A DNA stretch of 64,000 nucleotides from assembly GCA_900317505.1 (NCBI GenBank), contig ONHB01000001.1, positions 1 through 64,000 of the forward strand. The letters run 5' to 3'. The position numbers and the translations under genes were made by a program. The DNA is from an uncultured Lachnospiraceae bacterium. Lineage in GTDB: Bacteria; Bacillota; Clostridia; Lachnospirales; Lachnospiraceae. Below the pieces are notes generated by a model. That model ran no database searches, was not told the DNA's origin, and saw only the letters and a program-made list of their open reading frames with translations. This document shows, piece after piece, positions 53,594-62,508 of this stretch (its first letter is position 1; each line of letters starts with the position of its first letter).

Positions 53594-54628
53594 ATGAAAG
53601 AATTTATGATTAAATCCAATGAATCCGGACAGCGTCTGGACAAATTCCTTGGCAAGGTTTTATCGGAAGCTTCCATGGGCTTTATTTATAAGATGTTGCG
53701 CAAAAAAAACTTTACCCTCAACGATAAAAAGGCTGACGGAAAGGAAATCCTTGAGCAGGGAGATTGTGTAAAGCTGTTTTTATCGGATGAAACCTTTGGA
53801 AAGTTCAGTAAATTAGATACGATAAAGAATCAGGCTGATAAAAGTTACCCAAGGGTAACTAAAGAGGATCTGGACAAACTGTCGTTAGCAATTGTTTATG
53901 AGGATCCGGATATTCTGATTTTTAATAAACCGGCCGGTATGCTTTCCCAGAAATCCGAAAAAGATGATATATCGGTCAATGAATACCTGATCGGTTATAT
54001 GCTTACCTCGCGGCAGATTACAAGGGATGAGCTTGCTACCTTTAAGCCATCGATCGCCAACCGTCTGGACCGCAATACAACCGGTGCGATTTTATGCGGA
54101 AAATCGCTTGCCGGACTGCAGTTTCTTGCTGATACGCTAAAGCATAGAACCATGCACAAATATTACCGGACGATCGTCTGTGGAAAAATCGAACATCCGA
54201 TGCAGTTGGACGGTTCCTTATCAAAGGATGAAAAAAAGAATCAGGTCAGGATAAGCCGTCAGACAGATACCGGGAAAAATACGATTCAGACCAAAATGGA
54301 ACCGTTGCAGATTTTTCATTATAAAAATACTGAATATACAGAAATACAGGTGGAGCTGATCACAGGGAAGACGCATCAGATACGTGCGCAACTTTCAAGC
54401 ATCGGTCATCCGCTTTTGGGAGATACCAAGTACACAGGAGACGGTATCGACAATCGTTTCCGGGGCCTTAGACACCAGTTACTTCATTCCTACAAGATGT
54501 GTTTTGAAGAAGGCGGATCGCTTTCAAATGAAAAATTTGCTTATCTGGGAGGAAAGACTTTTTATGCGGACCTTCCGGATGAATATCAGAAAATATTGAG
54601 GACAATGCAAAATGGGAACATGGAATAG
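53594..54628 (+). CDS. pseudouridine synthase, RluA family
   Basis: A 344-residue enzyme. It has an S4-like domain (1-75) and a catalytic domain whose active aspartate is in ANRLDRNTTGAILCGKS (about residue 156). ITGKTHQIRAQLSSIGHPLLGD and RLRHQLLHSYKM-type stretches (here FRGLRHQLLHSYKM) are RluA hallmarks. The target may be 23S rRNA U955/2504/2580, as in RluC. It overlaps recU by 17 bases. Confidence 0.93.
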   Translation: MKEFMIKSNESGQRLDKFLGKVLSEASMGFIYKMLRKKNFTLNDKKADGKEILEQGDCVKLFLSDETFGKFSKLDTIKNQADKSYPRVTKEDLDKLSLAIVYEDPDILIFNKPAGMLSQKSEKDDISVNEYLIGYMLTSRQITRDELATFKPSIANRLDRNTTGAILCGKSLAGLQFLADTLKHRTMHKYYRTIVCGKIEHPMQLDGSLSKDEKKNQVRISRQTDTGKNTIQTKMEPLQIFHYKNTEYTEIQVELITGKTHQIRAQLSSIGHPLLGDTKYTGDGIDNRFRGLRHQLLHSYKMCFEEGGSLSNEKFAYLGGKTFYADLPDEYQKILRTMQNGNME

Positions 54629-55163
54629 CAGGGGACTTCGTGGCTCGGCTTTGGAAGAAATGATCAACCGTACAAATGAAAAATACCGGGACAGCGGACT
54701 GGCATTGATTCAGAAAGTTCCGACACCGATCACACCGATCAAAATTGACCAGCAGTCCAGACATATTACACTGGCGTATTTTGACCAGAAATCCACGGTC
54801 GACTATATTGGGGCAGTCCAGGGCATTCCGATCTGCTTTGATGCCAAGGAATGTGCGGTGGATACCTTTGTTTTGCAAAATATACATCCGCATCAGGTTG
54901 CCTTTATGGAAGATTTTGAAAAGCAGAATGGTGTTGCTTTTTTTCTGATCCATTTTACACACAGGGATGTTTTGTATTATCTGCCGTTCAGACATCTGCA
55001 GAAATTCTGGCAGAGAGCACAGGATGGAGGCCGGAAGAGCTTCCGTTTTGATGAACTGGATTTATCCTATACAATTTCATCAAGGGCCGGTCTTTTAGTG
55101 CCGTATCTGGATGCACTGCAGAAAGATCTCAATGACCGGGACGATGATTTTCAGGATGTCTGA
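54612..55163 (+). CDS. recU: Holliday junction resolvase RecU
   Basis: A 183-residue resolvase of the Firmicutes. It opens MGTWNSRGLRGSALEEMIN with the RG motif and contains the catalytic acids in STVDYIGAVQGIPICFDAKE, a PD-(D/E)XK core (D-D-E-K arrangement), and a C-terminal RFDELD-type end. It resolves the junctions that RuvAB (at 27.6 kb) moves, replacing RuvC. The ATG overlaps the RluA gene by 17 bases. Confidence 0.93.
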   Translation: MGTWNSRGLRGSALEEMINRTNEKYRDSGLALIQKVPTPITPIKIDQQSRHITLAYFDQKSTVDYIGAVQGIPICFDAKECAVDTFVLQNIHPHQVAFMEDFEKQNGVAFFLIHFTHRDVLYYLPFRHLQKFWQRAQDGGRKSFRFDELDLSYTISSRAGLLVPYLDALQKDLNDRDDDFQDV

Positions 55164-55171
55164 TAAAGAGA

Positions 55172-55200
55172 TTGACAAATAAAAAAAGATTCAGTATACT
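55172..55200 (+). promoter_or_regulatory. promoter of the his operon
   Basis: Perfect TTGACA (55172-55177), 17-base spacer, TATACT (55195-55200). Transcription should begin near 55207, just before the TTAGCG repeats. Confidence 0.8.
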
Positions 55201-55210
55201 TAAAAACGCA

Positions 55211-55232
55211 TTAGCGTGTTAGCGAATTAGCG
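55211..55232 (+). promoter_or_regulatory. three TTAGCG repeats at the his transcription start
   Basis: TTAGCG occurs at 55211-55216, 55219-55224 and 55227-55232, an exact 8-base period (CATTAGCG, TGTTAGCG, AATTAGCG), followed by CTTTAATT, which gives the third unit partial dyad symmetry. The array covers about +5 to +26 of the predicted message. Likely a repressor site or an RNA-level control element for histidine synthesis. Confidence 0.65.
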
Positions 55233-55274
55233 CTTTAATTCATAAAAGTAAACACAGGAAGGATTTATGAAATT

Positions 55275-56486
55275 ATGAAAAAAGTTGTTCATACCCCCGA
55301 GGGTGTCAGAGATATATACGGCAACGAATGTCAGAGAAAGCATTATTTGCAAAACCGGATACACGACAATTTCCGATGCTTTGGATATCAGGATATTGAG
55401 ACACCGACGTTTGAGTTTTTTGATGTGTTTGGCAAGGAAACCGGTACAACGACCAGCAGGGAATTGTACAAGTTTTTTGATAAAGAGGGCAATACACTGG
55501 TATTAAGACCTGATTTTACCCCTTCGATCGGCCGTTGTGCAGCCAAATATTTTATGGAAGAATCTATGCCCGTGCGTCTGACCTATCTTGGAAATACATA
55601 TACCAATACCTCCAATCTGCAGGGTAAATTAAAAGAGACAACCCAGATGGGCGTGGAGCTTATCGGAGATGCATCTGTCATGGCTGATGCGGAGATGATC
55701 CATCTTGCGGTTTCATCCTTAAAAGCTGCCGGATTATCCGATTTTCAGATCAGTATCGGCGAAATTGGCTTCTTTAAGGGAATCTGCAAAGAGCTTCAGT
55801 TGGATGAAGAGACGGAAATGGATTTGAGGGAAAATATTTCCAATAAAAATTATTTCGGTGCAGAGGAATTATTGACCGGCAAAAATCTTTCCAAAAATCA
55901 AATAGATAATATTTTGAAGATCACAGAGCTGTTTGGTTCCTATGAGATCCTGCAGGAGGCAAAAGAGCTTGTCAACAACGAGCAGAGCCAAAGCTCTATA
56001 GACCGCCTGATGCAGTTATATGAACTGTTAAAGGTATATGAGGATGAAAAATATATTTCTTTTGACCTGGGATTGGTCAGCAAGTATCATTATTATACCG
56101 GTATTATCTTTAAGGGTTATACCTATGGAACCGGTGATGCGATCGTAACAGGCGGACGTTATGATTCTCTGTTATCTTATTTTGGTAAAAATTCCGCATC
56201 CATTGGATTTGTGATCAATGTGGACGGCCTGATGCAGGCAATGGCATCCAGAAAGCTGTTTCCGGATGTTTCACAAAAACTGACCCTTGTTGTATACGAA
56301 GCAGGCTGTGAGGCTGATGCCATCCGTTATGCAAAGGAGCTTCGATCCTTAAAGAAAAACTGTGAGCTGCATCTTTTAAACGAAGAGCATGACGAAACCT
56401 TTTATCTTGCATATGCAAAGCAGCGGTCACAGACAAGCGTTGTGAAATTATCATCAAAGGGAATGAAAGAGCTGTACAAGGCCTAG
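55275..56486 (+). CDS. hisZ: ATP phosphoribosyltransferase regulatory subunit
   Basis: A 403-residue paralogue of histidyl-tRNA synthetase that activates the short HisG and helps in feedback control by histidine. The class II motif 1-3 region is present (YGNECQRKHYLQN, LVLRPDFTPSIGRCAAKY, YHYYTGIIFKGY). It lacks the C-terminal anticodon-binding domain layout of a true HisRS. The ATG at 55275 lies 12 bases from AGGAAGG; a three-codon frame ATG AAA TTA TGA at 55267 overlaps it. Confidence 0.92.
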   Translation: MKKVVHTPEGVRDIYGNECQRKHYLQNRIHDNFRCFGYQDIETPTFEFFDVFGKETGTTTSRELYKFFDKEGNTLVLRPDFTPSIGRCAAKYFMEESMPVRLTYLGNTYTNTSNLQGKLKETTQMGVELIGDASVMADAEMIHLAVSSLKAAGLSDFQISIGEIGFFKGICKELQLDEETEMDLRENISNKNYFGAEELLTGKNLSKNQIDNILKITELFGSYEILQEAKELVNNEQSQSSIDRLMQLYELLKVYEDEKYISFDLGLVSKYHYYTGIIFKGYTYGTGDAIVTGGRYDSLLSYFGKNSASIGFVINVDGLMQAMASRKLFPDVSQKLTLVVYEAGCEADAIRYAKELRSLKKNCELHLLNEEHDETFYLAYAKQRSQTSVVKLSSKGMKELYKA

Positions 56487-56495
56487 GAGAAGATT

Positions 56496-57143
56496 ATGAG
56501 TGAAGATATGAGATACATAACATTTGCCCTCGGAAAGGGCCGTCTTGCCAACAAGACACTGGATTTACTGGAAAAGATCGGTATCTACTGTGAAGAGATG
56601 AAGGATAAAGATACCCGTAAGCTGATCTTTGTCAATGAAGAATTAAAATTAAAATTTTTCCTTGCCAAGGGACCGGATGTTCCGACCTATGTAGAATATG
56701 GCGCTGCCGATATTGGTGTTGTCGGTAAGGACACTTTATTAGAGGAAGGCAGACGGGCTTATGAGGTGTTGGATTTAGGCTTTGGTAAATGCCGTATGTG
56801 TGTCTGCGGACCGGAGAGCGCGAGAGAACTGTTACAGCACCATGAAATGATCCGTGTAGCGAGCAAGTATCCTAAGATCGCCAAGGATTACTTTTACAAT
56901 AAAAAGCACCAGACGGTTGACATCATCAAATTAAACGGCTCGGTAGAGCTTGGACCGATCGTCGGACTTTCCGATGTCATTGTGGATATTGTGGAGACCG
57001 GTTCGACCTTAAAGGAAAACGGACTGGTGGTACTCGAGGAGATCTGTCCTTTATCTGCCCGCATGATTGTCAATCAGGTGAGCATGAAGATGGAATCTGA
57101 ACGGATCAAGGACATTATCCATCGTTTGAGAGAACAGTTATAA
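56496..57143 (+). CDS. hisG: ATP phosphoribosyltransferase, short form
   Basis: A 215-residue short HisG, the first enzyme of histidine synthesis, requiring HisZ for activity. It starts with [20 protein letters not shown] and shows [11 protein letters not shown] and the PRPP-binding [18 protein letters not shown]. The C-terminal regulatory domain of long HisG is absent, as expected with HisZ present. GGAG precedes the ATG, nine bases after hisZ. Confidence 0.97.
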   Translation: MSEDMRYITFALGKGRLANKTLDLLEKIGIYCEEMKDKDTRKLIFVNEELKLKFFLAKGPDVPTYVEYGAADIGVVGKDTLLEEGRRAYEVLDLGFGKCRMCVCGPESARELLQHHEMIRVASKYPKIAKDYFYNKKHQTVDIIKLNGSVELGPIVGLSDVIVDIVETGSTLKENGLVVLEEICPLSARMIVNQVSMKMESERIKDIIHRLREQL

Positions 57144-57183
57144 TCAATGTTATTATATTTATGGAAGATGAAGGGGTAAATTT

Positions 57184-57774
57184 ATGGAACGAACAGCTTC
57201 AATTAACCGTACAACAAAAGAGACAGATATTGCTTTAACCTTGGATCTGGATGGAAGCGGCTCCTATCAGATTGAGACCGGGATCGGCTTTTTTGACCAT
57301 ATGTTATCCGGCTTTGCCAAGCATGGATATTTTGATCTTCAGTTAAAAGCAACCGGAGATTTATATGTTGACGGACATCACACCGTAGAGGACTGTGGTA
57401 TTGTCCTTGGAAATGCGATCGCCAAAGCAGTCGGAGACAAAAAGGGGATTAACAGATACGGTTATTTTGTACTTCCCATGGATGAAGCGCTGATCGTGTG
57501 CGCAGTAGATCTGTGTGGCAGACCGTATTATTCCTCTGATGTGGTATTTCAGTGTGAAAAAATGGGAGATATGGATACACAGCTTGTAAAAGAGTTTTTC
57601 TATTCCGTTTCTTATGCGGCCGGTATGAATTTGCACTTTAAAATGTTAGCCGGTGCTAACGATCATCACATTTGTGAAGCTATGTTTAAGGCATTCGGCA
57701 AGGCTCTGGATATGGCAGTATCCTATGAACCGCGCTGCAAGGATGTGCCGAGTACAAAAGGAGCTTTGGAGTAA
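57184..57774 (+). CDS. hisB: imidazoleglycerol-phosphate dehydratase
   Basis: A 196-residue manganese enzyme, seventh step of histidine synthesis. [20 protein letters not shown] and [14 protein letters not shown] hold the metal-binding histidines, with a second pair in [16 protein letters not shown]. The phosphatase half found in E. coli HisB is absent, as is normal outside enterobacteria. Its stop overlaps the hisI start (TAATG). Confidence 0.97.
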   Translation: MERTASINRTTKETDIALTLDLDGSGSYQIETGIGFFDHMLSGFAKHGYFDLQLKATGDLYVDGHHTVEDCGIVLGNAIAKAVGDKKGINRYGYFVLPMDEALIVCAVDLCGRPYYSSDVVFQCEKMGDMDTQLVKEFFYSVSYAAGMNLHFKMLAGANDHHICEAMFKAFGKALDMAVSYEPRCKDVPSTKGALE

Positions 57775-58175
57775 TGGATATGAGTGAAAACAATGCTAAG
57801 ATGATGCCGGAATCCGCAGAAGGGATCGGGGCATTCAAGCCTATCTTATCTTTTTCCGAATTGAAAAAAGGTGCAGACGGACTTGTTTGTGTGGTTGTAC
57901 AGGATGACGATACCGATGAAGTACTGATGGTAGCCTATATGAATGAAGAGGCATACAATATGACCTGTGAGACCGGCAGGATGACTTATTACAGCCGCAG
58001 CCGGAACGAGCTGTGGATCAAGGGAATGACAAGTGGACATTTTCAGTATATTAAGAGTATCATGATCGATTGTGACAATGATACGATCTTAGCAAAGGTC
58101 AAACAGGTAGGAGCTGCCTGCCATACCGGCAACCATTCCTGCTTTTACCGCAGTCTTGTTGCAGACAATGACTAA
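57774..58175 (+). CDS. hisI: phosphoribosyl-AMP cyclohydrolase
   Basis: A 133-residue single-domain HisI that opens the purine ring of PR-AMP, third step. [22 protein letters not shown] in outline and [16 protein letters not shown], with the zinc cysteines in ACHTGNHSC, identify it. The HisE pyrophosphohydrolase domain is not fused. The ATG at 57774 overlaps hisB; a second ATG at 57780 is possible. hisD, hisH, hisA, hisF and hisE are not here, so the pathway is split across the genome. Confidence 0.95.
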   Translation: MDMSENNAKMMPESAEGIGAFKPILSFSELKKGADGLVCVVVQDDDTDEVLMVAYMNEEAYNMTCETGRMTYYSRSRNELWIKGMTSGHFQYIKSIMIDCDNDTILAKVKQVGAACHTGNHSCFYRSLVADND

Positions 58176-58251
58176 AATCTTGTATAAGCCTACATATTTT
58201 CAACCTGTCTGAATATGATAATAACAATCAATCATTCAGGAGTTGATGTCT

Positions 58252-58653
58252 ATGTATGAGACTAAAAAAGCGGATGCCCTGGACGGGCGTATGGAAAAAA
58301 TACTGAGGCTTAAGGAATTTGAAAAGAACAATCATATACATATGAATTCTATTTCCGATATCATGGGATATGAGAGAAGCTATGACAGTGTATATGATAA
58401 TGATGGACAGATCAATACAGACTTATCAAAGAATCAGACGAAAGAAGGCTTTTTATGCTTGAAATTCCGTCTGATTTTTTGTGTGGGCGTCCTGCTTTTG
58501 TTTATTGCGGACCGCTATGTTGTGAAAAAGATTCCCACCAGCGTTTATCAGTCTTTTGATAAGGCCGTACAAACGGATTATTCTGTCTCTGTAATTGATT
58601 TTATGGAAGATTTACCGTATACTTTAGGTTATGAGAAAACTAGCATTAAATGA
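58252..58653 (+). CDS. conserved hypothetical protein with one membrane helix
   Basis: A 133-residue protein I do not recognise. The N-terminal 65 residues are polar and charged, then one membrane helix lies at about 73-88 (LIFCVGVLLLFIADRYVV in outline), then about 40 external residues. The ATG at 58252 is chosen because AGGAG (58238-58242) lies nine bases upstream; ATG 58246 is too close. It overlaps the radical SAM gene by 23 bases, so the two are coupled, but no role can be assigned. Confidence 0.7.
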   Translation: MYETKKADALDGRMEKILRLKEFEKNNHIHMNSISDIMGYERSYDSVYDNDGQINTDLSKNQTKEGFLCLKFRLIFCVGVLLLFIADRYVVKKIPTSVYQSFDKAVQTDYSVSVIDFMEDLPYTLGYEKTSIK

Positions 58654-60499
58654 TGAAATATTATTGACAATCGACAAACCGGCACGTTACATCGGTGGCG
58701 AGGTCAACTCTGTTATGAAGGAGAACAAGGAAGAGCTGATCCGTTTTGCAATGTGTTTTCCGGATGTCTATGAAATCGGTATGTCACATCTTGGCATACA
58801 GATATTATATGATCTGTTAAATTCCTATGAGGATGTCTGGTGTGAGCGGGTATACTCTCCATGGACGGATTTAGACGCGATCATGCGAAAGGAACATATT
58901 CCGCTGTTTGCACTGGAAAGTCAGGACCCGGTAGGAAAATTTGATTTTCTTGGTATCACTCTACAGTATGAGATGTGCTATACAAACGTGCTGCAGGTGC
59001 TTGACCTGTCGGGGATTCCTATCTATGCAAAGGACCGTACGAATGAGCATCCTATCGTTATTGGCGGCGGCCCCTGTGCTTACAATCCTGAACCGATTGC
59101 GGATTTCTTTGATCTGTTTTATATCGGTGAGGGCGAGACGCAGTACCGTGCCTTGATCGATTTACACAAGGAATATAAAAGCAATCATGAAGACCGGATG
59201 GAGTTTTTGCACAAAGCAGCTAAGCTTCCCGGTATATACTGTCCCCTGTTTTATGAGGTGACATATCACGCGGATGGTACGATACAGTCCTTTGAGCCTG
59301 TGGCTGATGATATTCCAAGGAATATCATGAAGGAAATTGTCCGGGATGTAAATGATGTTTCCTATCCGAAAAAGCCGGTAGTACCGTTTATAAAAGTGAC
59401 ACAGGACCGTGTGGTACTGGAGATCCAGAGAGGTTGTATCCGCGGCTGCAGATTTTGCCAGGCGGGGCAGCTCTATCGTCCCGTGCGGGAGCGATCGATC
59501 GATTACCTCAAGGAATATGCCGTCGATATGATTGACAATACCGGACATGAGGAAATTTCCTTAAGCTCCTTAAGCTCCAGCGATTATTCCAAGCTGCCGG
59601 AGTTTATGGATTTTCTGATTGAGGAATGCAAGGACAGGCATGTCAATATTTCCCTTCCGTCACTTCGTATCGATGCCTTTTCTCTGGACGTTATGAGCAA
59701 GGTGCAGGATGTCAAAAAGAGCAGCCTTACCTTTGCACCGGAGGCCGGAACCCAGCGTATGCGTAATGTGATCAATAAAGGATTGACCGAAGAAGTCATT
59801 TTGAATGGATCAAGGCTTGCCTTTGAAGGCGGCTGGAATAAGGTCAAGCTTTATTTTATGCTGGGACTTCCTACAGAAACACTTCAGGACGTCAGAGGAA
59901 TTGCCGAGCTTGCCAATGAAGTGGCCAGGGTCTATTATGAAACAGTTCCCAAGGAAAAACGCAACGGACGTGTCCAGATCACGATCAGTACGTCATTTTT
60001 TATTCCCAAGCCTTTTACGCCGTTTCAGTGGGCTGCCATGGGCACGGAAGATGAGTTTTTGGACAAGGCACATACGGTAAAGGAAGCAGTTATTTCACAG
60101 CTCAATCAAAAGAGCATCCGTTATATATACCATGAAGCTGATGTATCGGTCTTAGAGGGTGTTTTTGCCAGAGGTGACCGGAAGATCTGTGATGTGATCT
60201 ATAAAGCCTATCAAAAGGGATGTATTTTTGATGCCTGGAATGAATATTTCAAAAAAGAGCTCTGGCTGGAAGCCTTTGAAGAATGTGGTGTTCCGGTAAA
60301 TTTCTATACCACAAGAGAACGCGAAGACGATGAGATCTTCCCGTGGGATTTTATCAGCTGTGGTGTCAACCGGGAATTTTTGCTGCGTGAGTGGCATAAT
60401 GCCAAAAAAGAGACAGTGACGCCAAACTGCAAGATGCAGTGTCAGGGCTGCGGTGCGGCAAGGTTTCAGACCGGAATCTGCTTTGAACCGCGTGGCTGA
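58631..60499 (+). CDS. TIGR03960-type B12-binding radical SAM protein
   Basis: A 622-residue radical SAM protein. The N-terminal B12-like domain contains RFAMCFPDVYEIGMSHLGIQ. The cluster motif is CIRGCRFCQAGQLYRP (near 273-288), followed by SLSSSDYSKL and FAPEAGTQRMRNVINKG. C-terminal cysteines in CKMQCQGCGA may carry an extra cluster. It is followed by the TIGR03936 gene, its standard partner. The modified substrate is unknown; the nearby ribosomal genes make an rRNA or ribosomal target plausible, as inference only. Confidence 0.92.
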   Translation: MRKLALNDEILLTIDKPARYIGGEVNSVMKENKEELIRFAMCFPDVYEIGMSHLGIQILYDLLNSYEDVWCERVYSPWTDLDAIMRKEHIPLFALESQDPVGKFDFLGITLQYEMCYTNVLQVLDLSGIPIYAKDRTNEHPIVIGGGPCAYNPEPIADFFDLFYIGEGETQYRALIDLHKEYKSNHEDRMEFLHKAAKLPGIYCPLFYEVTYHADGTIQSFEPVADDIPRNIMKEIVRDVNDVSYPKKPVVPFIKVTQDRVVLEIQRGCIRGCRFCQAGQLYRPVRERSIDYLKEYAVDMIDNTGHEEISLSSLSSSDYSKLPEFMDFLIEECKDRHVNISLPSLRIDAFSLDVMSKVQDVKKSSLTFAPEAGTQRMRNVINKGLTEEVILNGSRLAFEGGWNKVKLYFMLGLPTETLQDVRGIAELANEVARVYYETVPKEKRNGRVQITISTSFFIPKPFTPFQWAAMGTEDEFLDKAHTVKEAVISQLNQKSIRYIYHEADVSVLEGVFARGDRKICDVIYKAYQKGCIFDAWNEYFKKELWLEAFEECGVPVNFYTTREREDDEIFPWDFISCGVNREFLLREWHNAKKETVTPNCKMQCQGCGAARFQTGICFEPRG

Positions 60500-60627
60500 T
60501 TATGTGATTTATGAAGTAGAATGAAGTAGAAGGTTTTGAAATAAGAAATTTTAAAGTGAAATTTTTTGAGGCGGGAATTTTTGAAGCAAAGAGAATTAAA
60601 AAGAATTATAAACAGAAAGAATAATGT

Positions 60628-61323
60628 ATGAAATACAGAATTAAATTTTCCAAATACAATTCCATGATCTTTATCGGACATCTGGATATGATGCGATATT
60701 TTCAGAAGGCGATCCGCAGGGCACAGATCCCGATTGCCTATTCTACCGGATATAGTCCGCATCAGATCATGTCTTTTGCAGCACCCTTGGGTGTCGGTCT
60801 TTACAGCAACGGGGAATATGCCGATCTGGAGCTGACACAGGAGATCGGTACGGCTGAATGTAAAGAAAAGCTGCAAAAGGTAATGGTTGACGGCGTTGAC
60901 ATCTTATCGGTAAAGGTATTGCCAAAGGATGCCGGAAATGCCATGGCCAGTGTTGCCGCAGCCGGATACACCGTAAAGATCCGCAACGGACATGAAAGGG
61001 AAGGCTTTGATTTTACGAAGGCATTTGCAGATTTTATGTCCCAGGATGAGATCATGATTGAAAAAGAGACCAAAAAGAGCACGAAAATGCTCAACTTAAA
61101 AGAGTTTATTTTTGATTACAGGACAGACGGACAGTCTATCTATCTTTTGGTGGATGCCAGCAGCAGCGGAAACATCAAGCCCTCACTTGTTATGGAGGCG
61201 TATTATCAGTTTCTGCATTTACAGCCTGAACCGTTTGAATTTGTTGTGACCAGAGAAGAAACTTATACGCGTGACCAGGATGGTCAATTGGTTTCGCTTG
61301 ATTCAGTTGGAGATGATTTATAA
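60628..61323 (+). CDS. TIGR03936 (DUF2344) radical SAM-associated protein
   Basis: A 231-residue companion of the TIGR03960 enzyme; in many bacteria the two are fused. Motifs: MKYRIKFSKYNSMIFIGHLD, RRAQIPIAYSTGYSPHQIMSF in outline, and the PLGVGLYSNGEYADLEL stretch. It ends one base before the RNase G start. The 128-base gap before it is AT-rich with no gene visible. Confidence 0.92.
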   Translation: MKYRIKFSKYNSMIFIGHLDMMRYFQKAIRRAQIPIAYSTGYSPHQIMSFAAPLGVGLYSNGEYADLELTQEIGTAECKEKLQKVMVDGVDILSVKVLPKDAGNAMASVAAAGYTVKIRNGHEREGFDFTKAFADFMSQDEIMIEKETKKSTKMLNLKEFIFDYRTDGQSIYLLVDASSSGNIKPSLVMEAYYQFLHLQPEPFEFVVTREETYTRDQDGQLVSLDSVGDDL

Positions 61324-62508
61324 ATGGGAGAACAGATTGTAATAACGGAAATCGGTGGAACGCGCGGCTTTTTTGTCATCAAGGACAATTTATTAAAAAT
61401 TGCGGATTTTTGTACTCCCCAGAGCCTGATTCCGGGAAAGATATATGTTGGACATGTATCCAATGTAGCAGCAAATCTCAATGCTGCGTTTGTCGAGTAT
61501 GAAAAAGGGAAAAAAGGTTTTTTACCTCTTGATAAAAAACGTGATCATATAGAAGGCATTAAAAATGGAAATACCATTCCGGTCCAGATCAAGGCAGCCC
61601 CGCTAAAGACAAAGGATGCTGTCCTATCATCGGAGCTTTCTGTTCCGGGTTTGTACTGTGTTGTTACAAATACACCGGGGGGAATCCATTTTTCCAAAAA
61701 GATTACCACATCGCAGAAAGAAGTGCTAAGGCCTTTGGTCACAGCTTCTGCATCACCATCTTTTTCCTATATCATAAGATCCAATGTCATGGCTCTTACA
61801 GAAAAAGACCTGCCCCTGCTTTCTGAGGAAATAAAAAGCCTTACAGACAGGATGCAGGAAATTGTTTTGAAAAGCACGACGCGAACCTGCTTTAGCTGTA
61901 TTTATGAAAAATCCGGCTTTCTGACCGATTCCTTGTCAAAGACCGATTTTTTACAGATTGATGAGATTGTGACTGATTCAGAGGAAGAATATCATGATCT
62001 GCAGTTGGTGTTACCGGATCGGCTTTCAAAAGCAGTACGGCTTTATTCGGATACCAAAATTTCTTTAGCTCTGATATACGAAATAAAAGCAAGGTTGCAT
62101 CAGATGATCTCCAAAAAGGTCTGGCTTAAGTCGGGTGGCTATCTGATCGTGGAAATGACAGAGGCGCTGACGGTTATTGATGTCAATTCCGGGAAAAATG
62201 AAAAAAAGATCAGCAAGGCGGCTCTGGCACTGGAAACCAATATTGAGGCTGCTGAGATGATTCCTTATCTTTTATCGGTGAATAATATCAGTGGAATTGT
62301 CATCGTCGATTTTATCAATGTCAGGTCAAAGGATGAGGAAGAACAGTTTGTAAAACATCTCAAAAAAAGGCTTTCAGAAGATCCGTGCAAGGCCGACGTT
62401 GTGGATATTACCGCACTGGGCCTGGTGGAGATTACAAGGCAGAAAAAGGATGTCCTGCTTTCTGCAAAATTAAAAGAGGCTTCGTTATATGAAATTATTG
62501 CGCATTGA
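61324..62508 (+). CDS. rng: ribonuclease E/G family protein without zinc link
   Basis: A 394-residue single-strand RNA endonuclease. An S1-like domain occupies about 35-120 (GKIYVGHVSNVAANLNAAFVEY in outline, then KKGFLPL), then the 5'-sensor/RNase H-like region, and the DNase I-like core with the magnesium aspartates in TVIDVNSGK and IVIVDFINV. It stops shortly after ITALGLVEITRQKK, so the CPxCxG zinc link and small domain of E. coli RNase E/G (about 490 residues) are missing. It overlaps the Nudix gene by 20 bases. Confidence 0.9.
   Translation: MGEQIVITEIGGTRGFFVIKDNLLKIADFCTPQSLIPGKIYVGHVSNVAANLNAAFVEYEKGKKGFLPLDKKRDHIEGIKNGNTIPVQIKAAPLKTKDAVLSSELSVPGLYCVVTNTPGGIHFSKKITTSQKEVLRPLVTASASPSFSYIIRSNVMALTEKDLPLLSEEIKSLTDRMQEIVLKSTTRTCFSCIYEKSGFLTDSLSKTDFLQIDEIVTDSEEEYHDLQLVLPDRLSKAVRLYSDTKISLALIYEIKARLHQMISKKVWLKSGGYLIVEMTEALTVIDVNSGKNEKKISKAALALETNIEAAEMIPYLLSVNNISGIVIVDFINVRSKDEEEQFVKHLKKRLSEDPCKADVVDITALGLVEITRQKKDVLLSAKLKEASLYEIIAH

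Noticed and set aside
55211-55232. TTAGCG array as a CRISPR or tandem-repeat locus
   Set aside because: Only three 8-base units without spacers; the position at a promoter start points to regulation.
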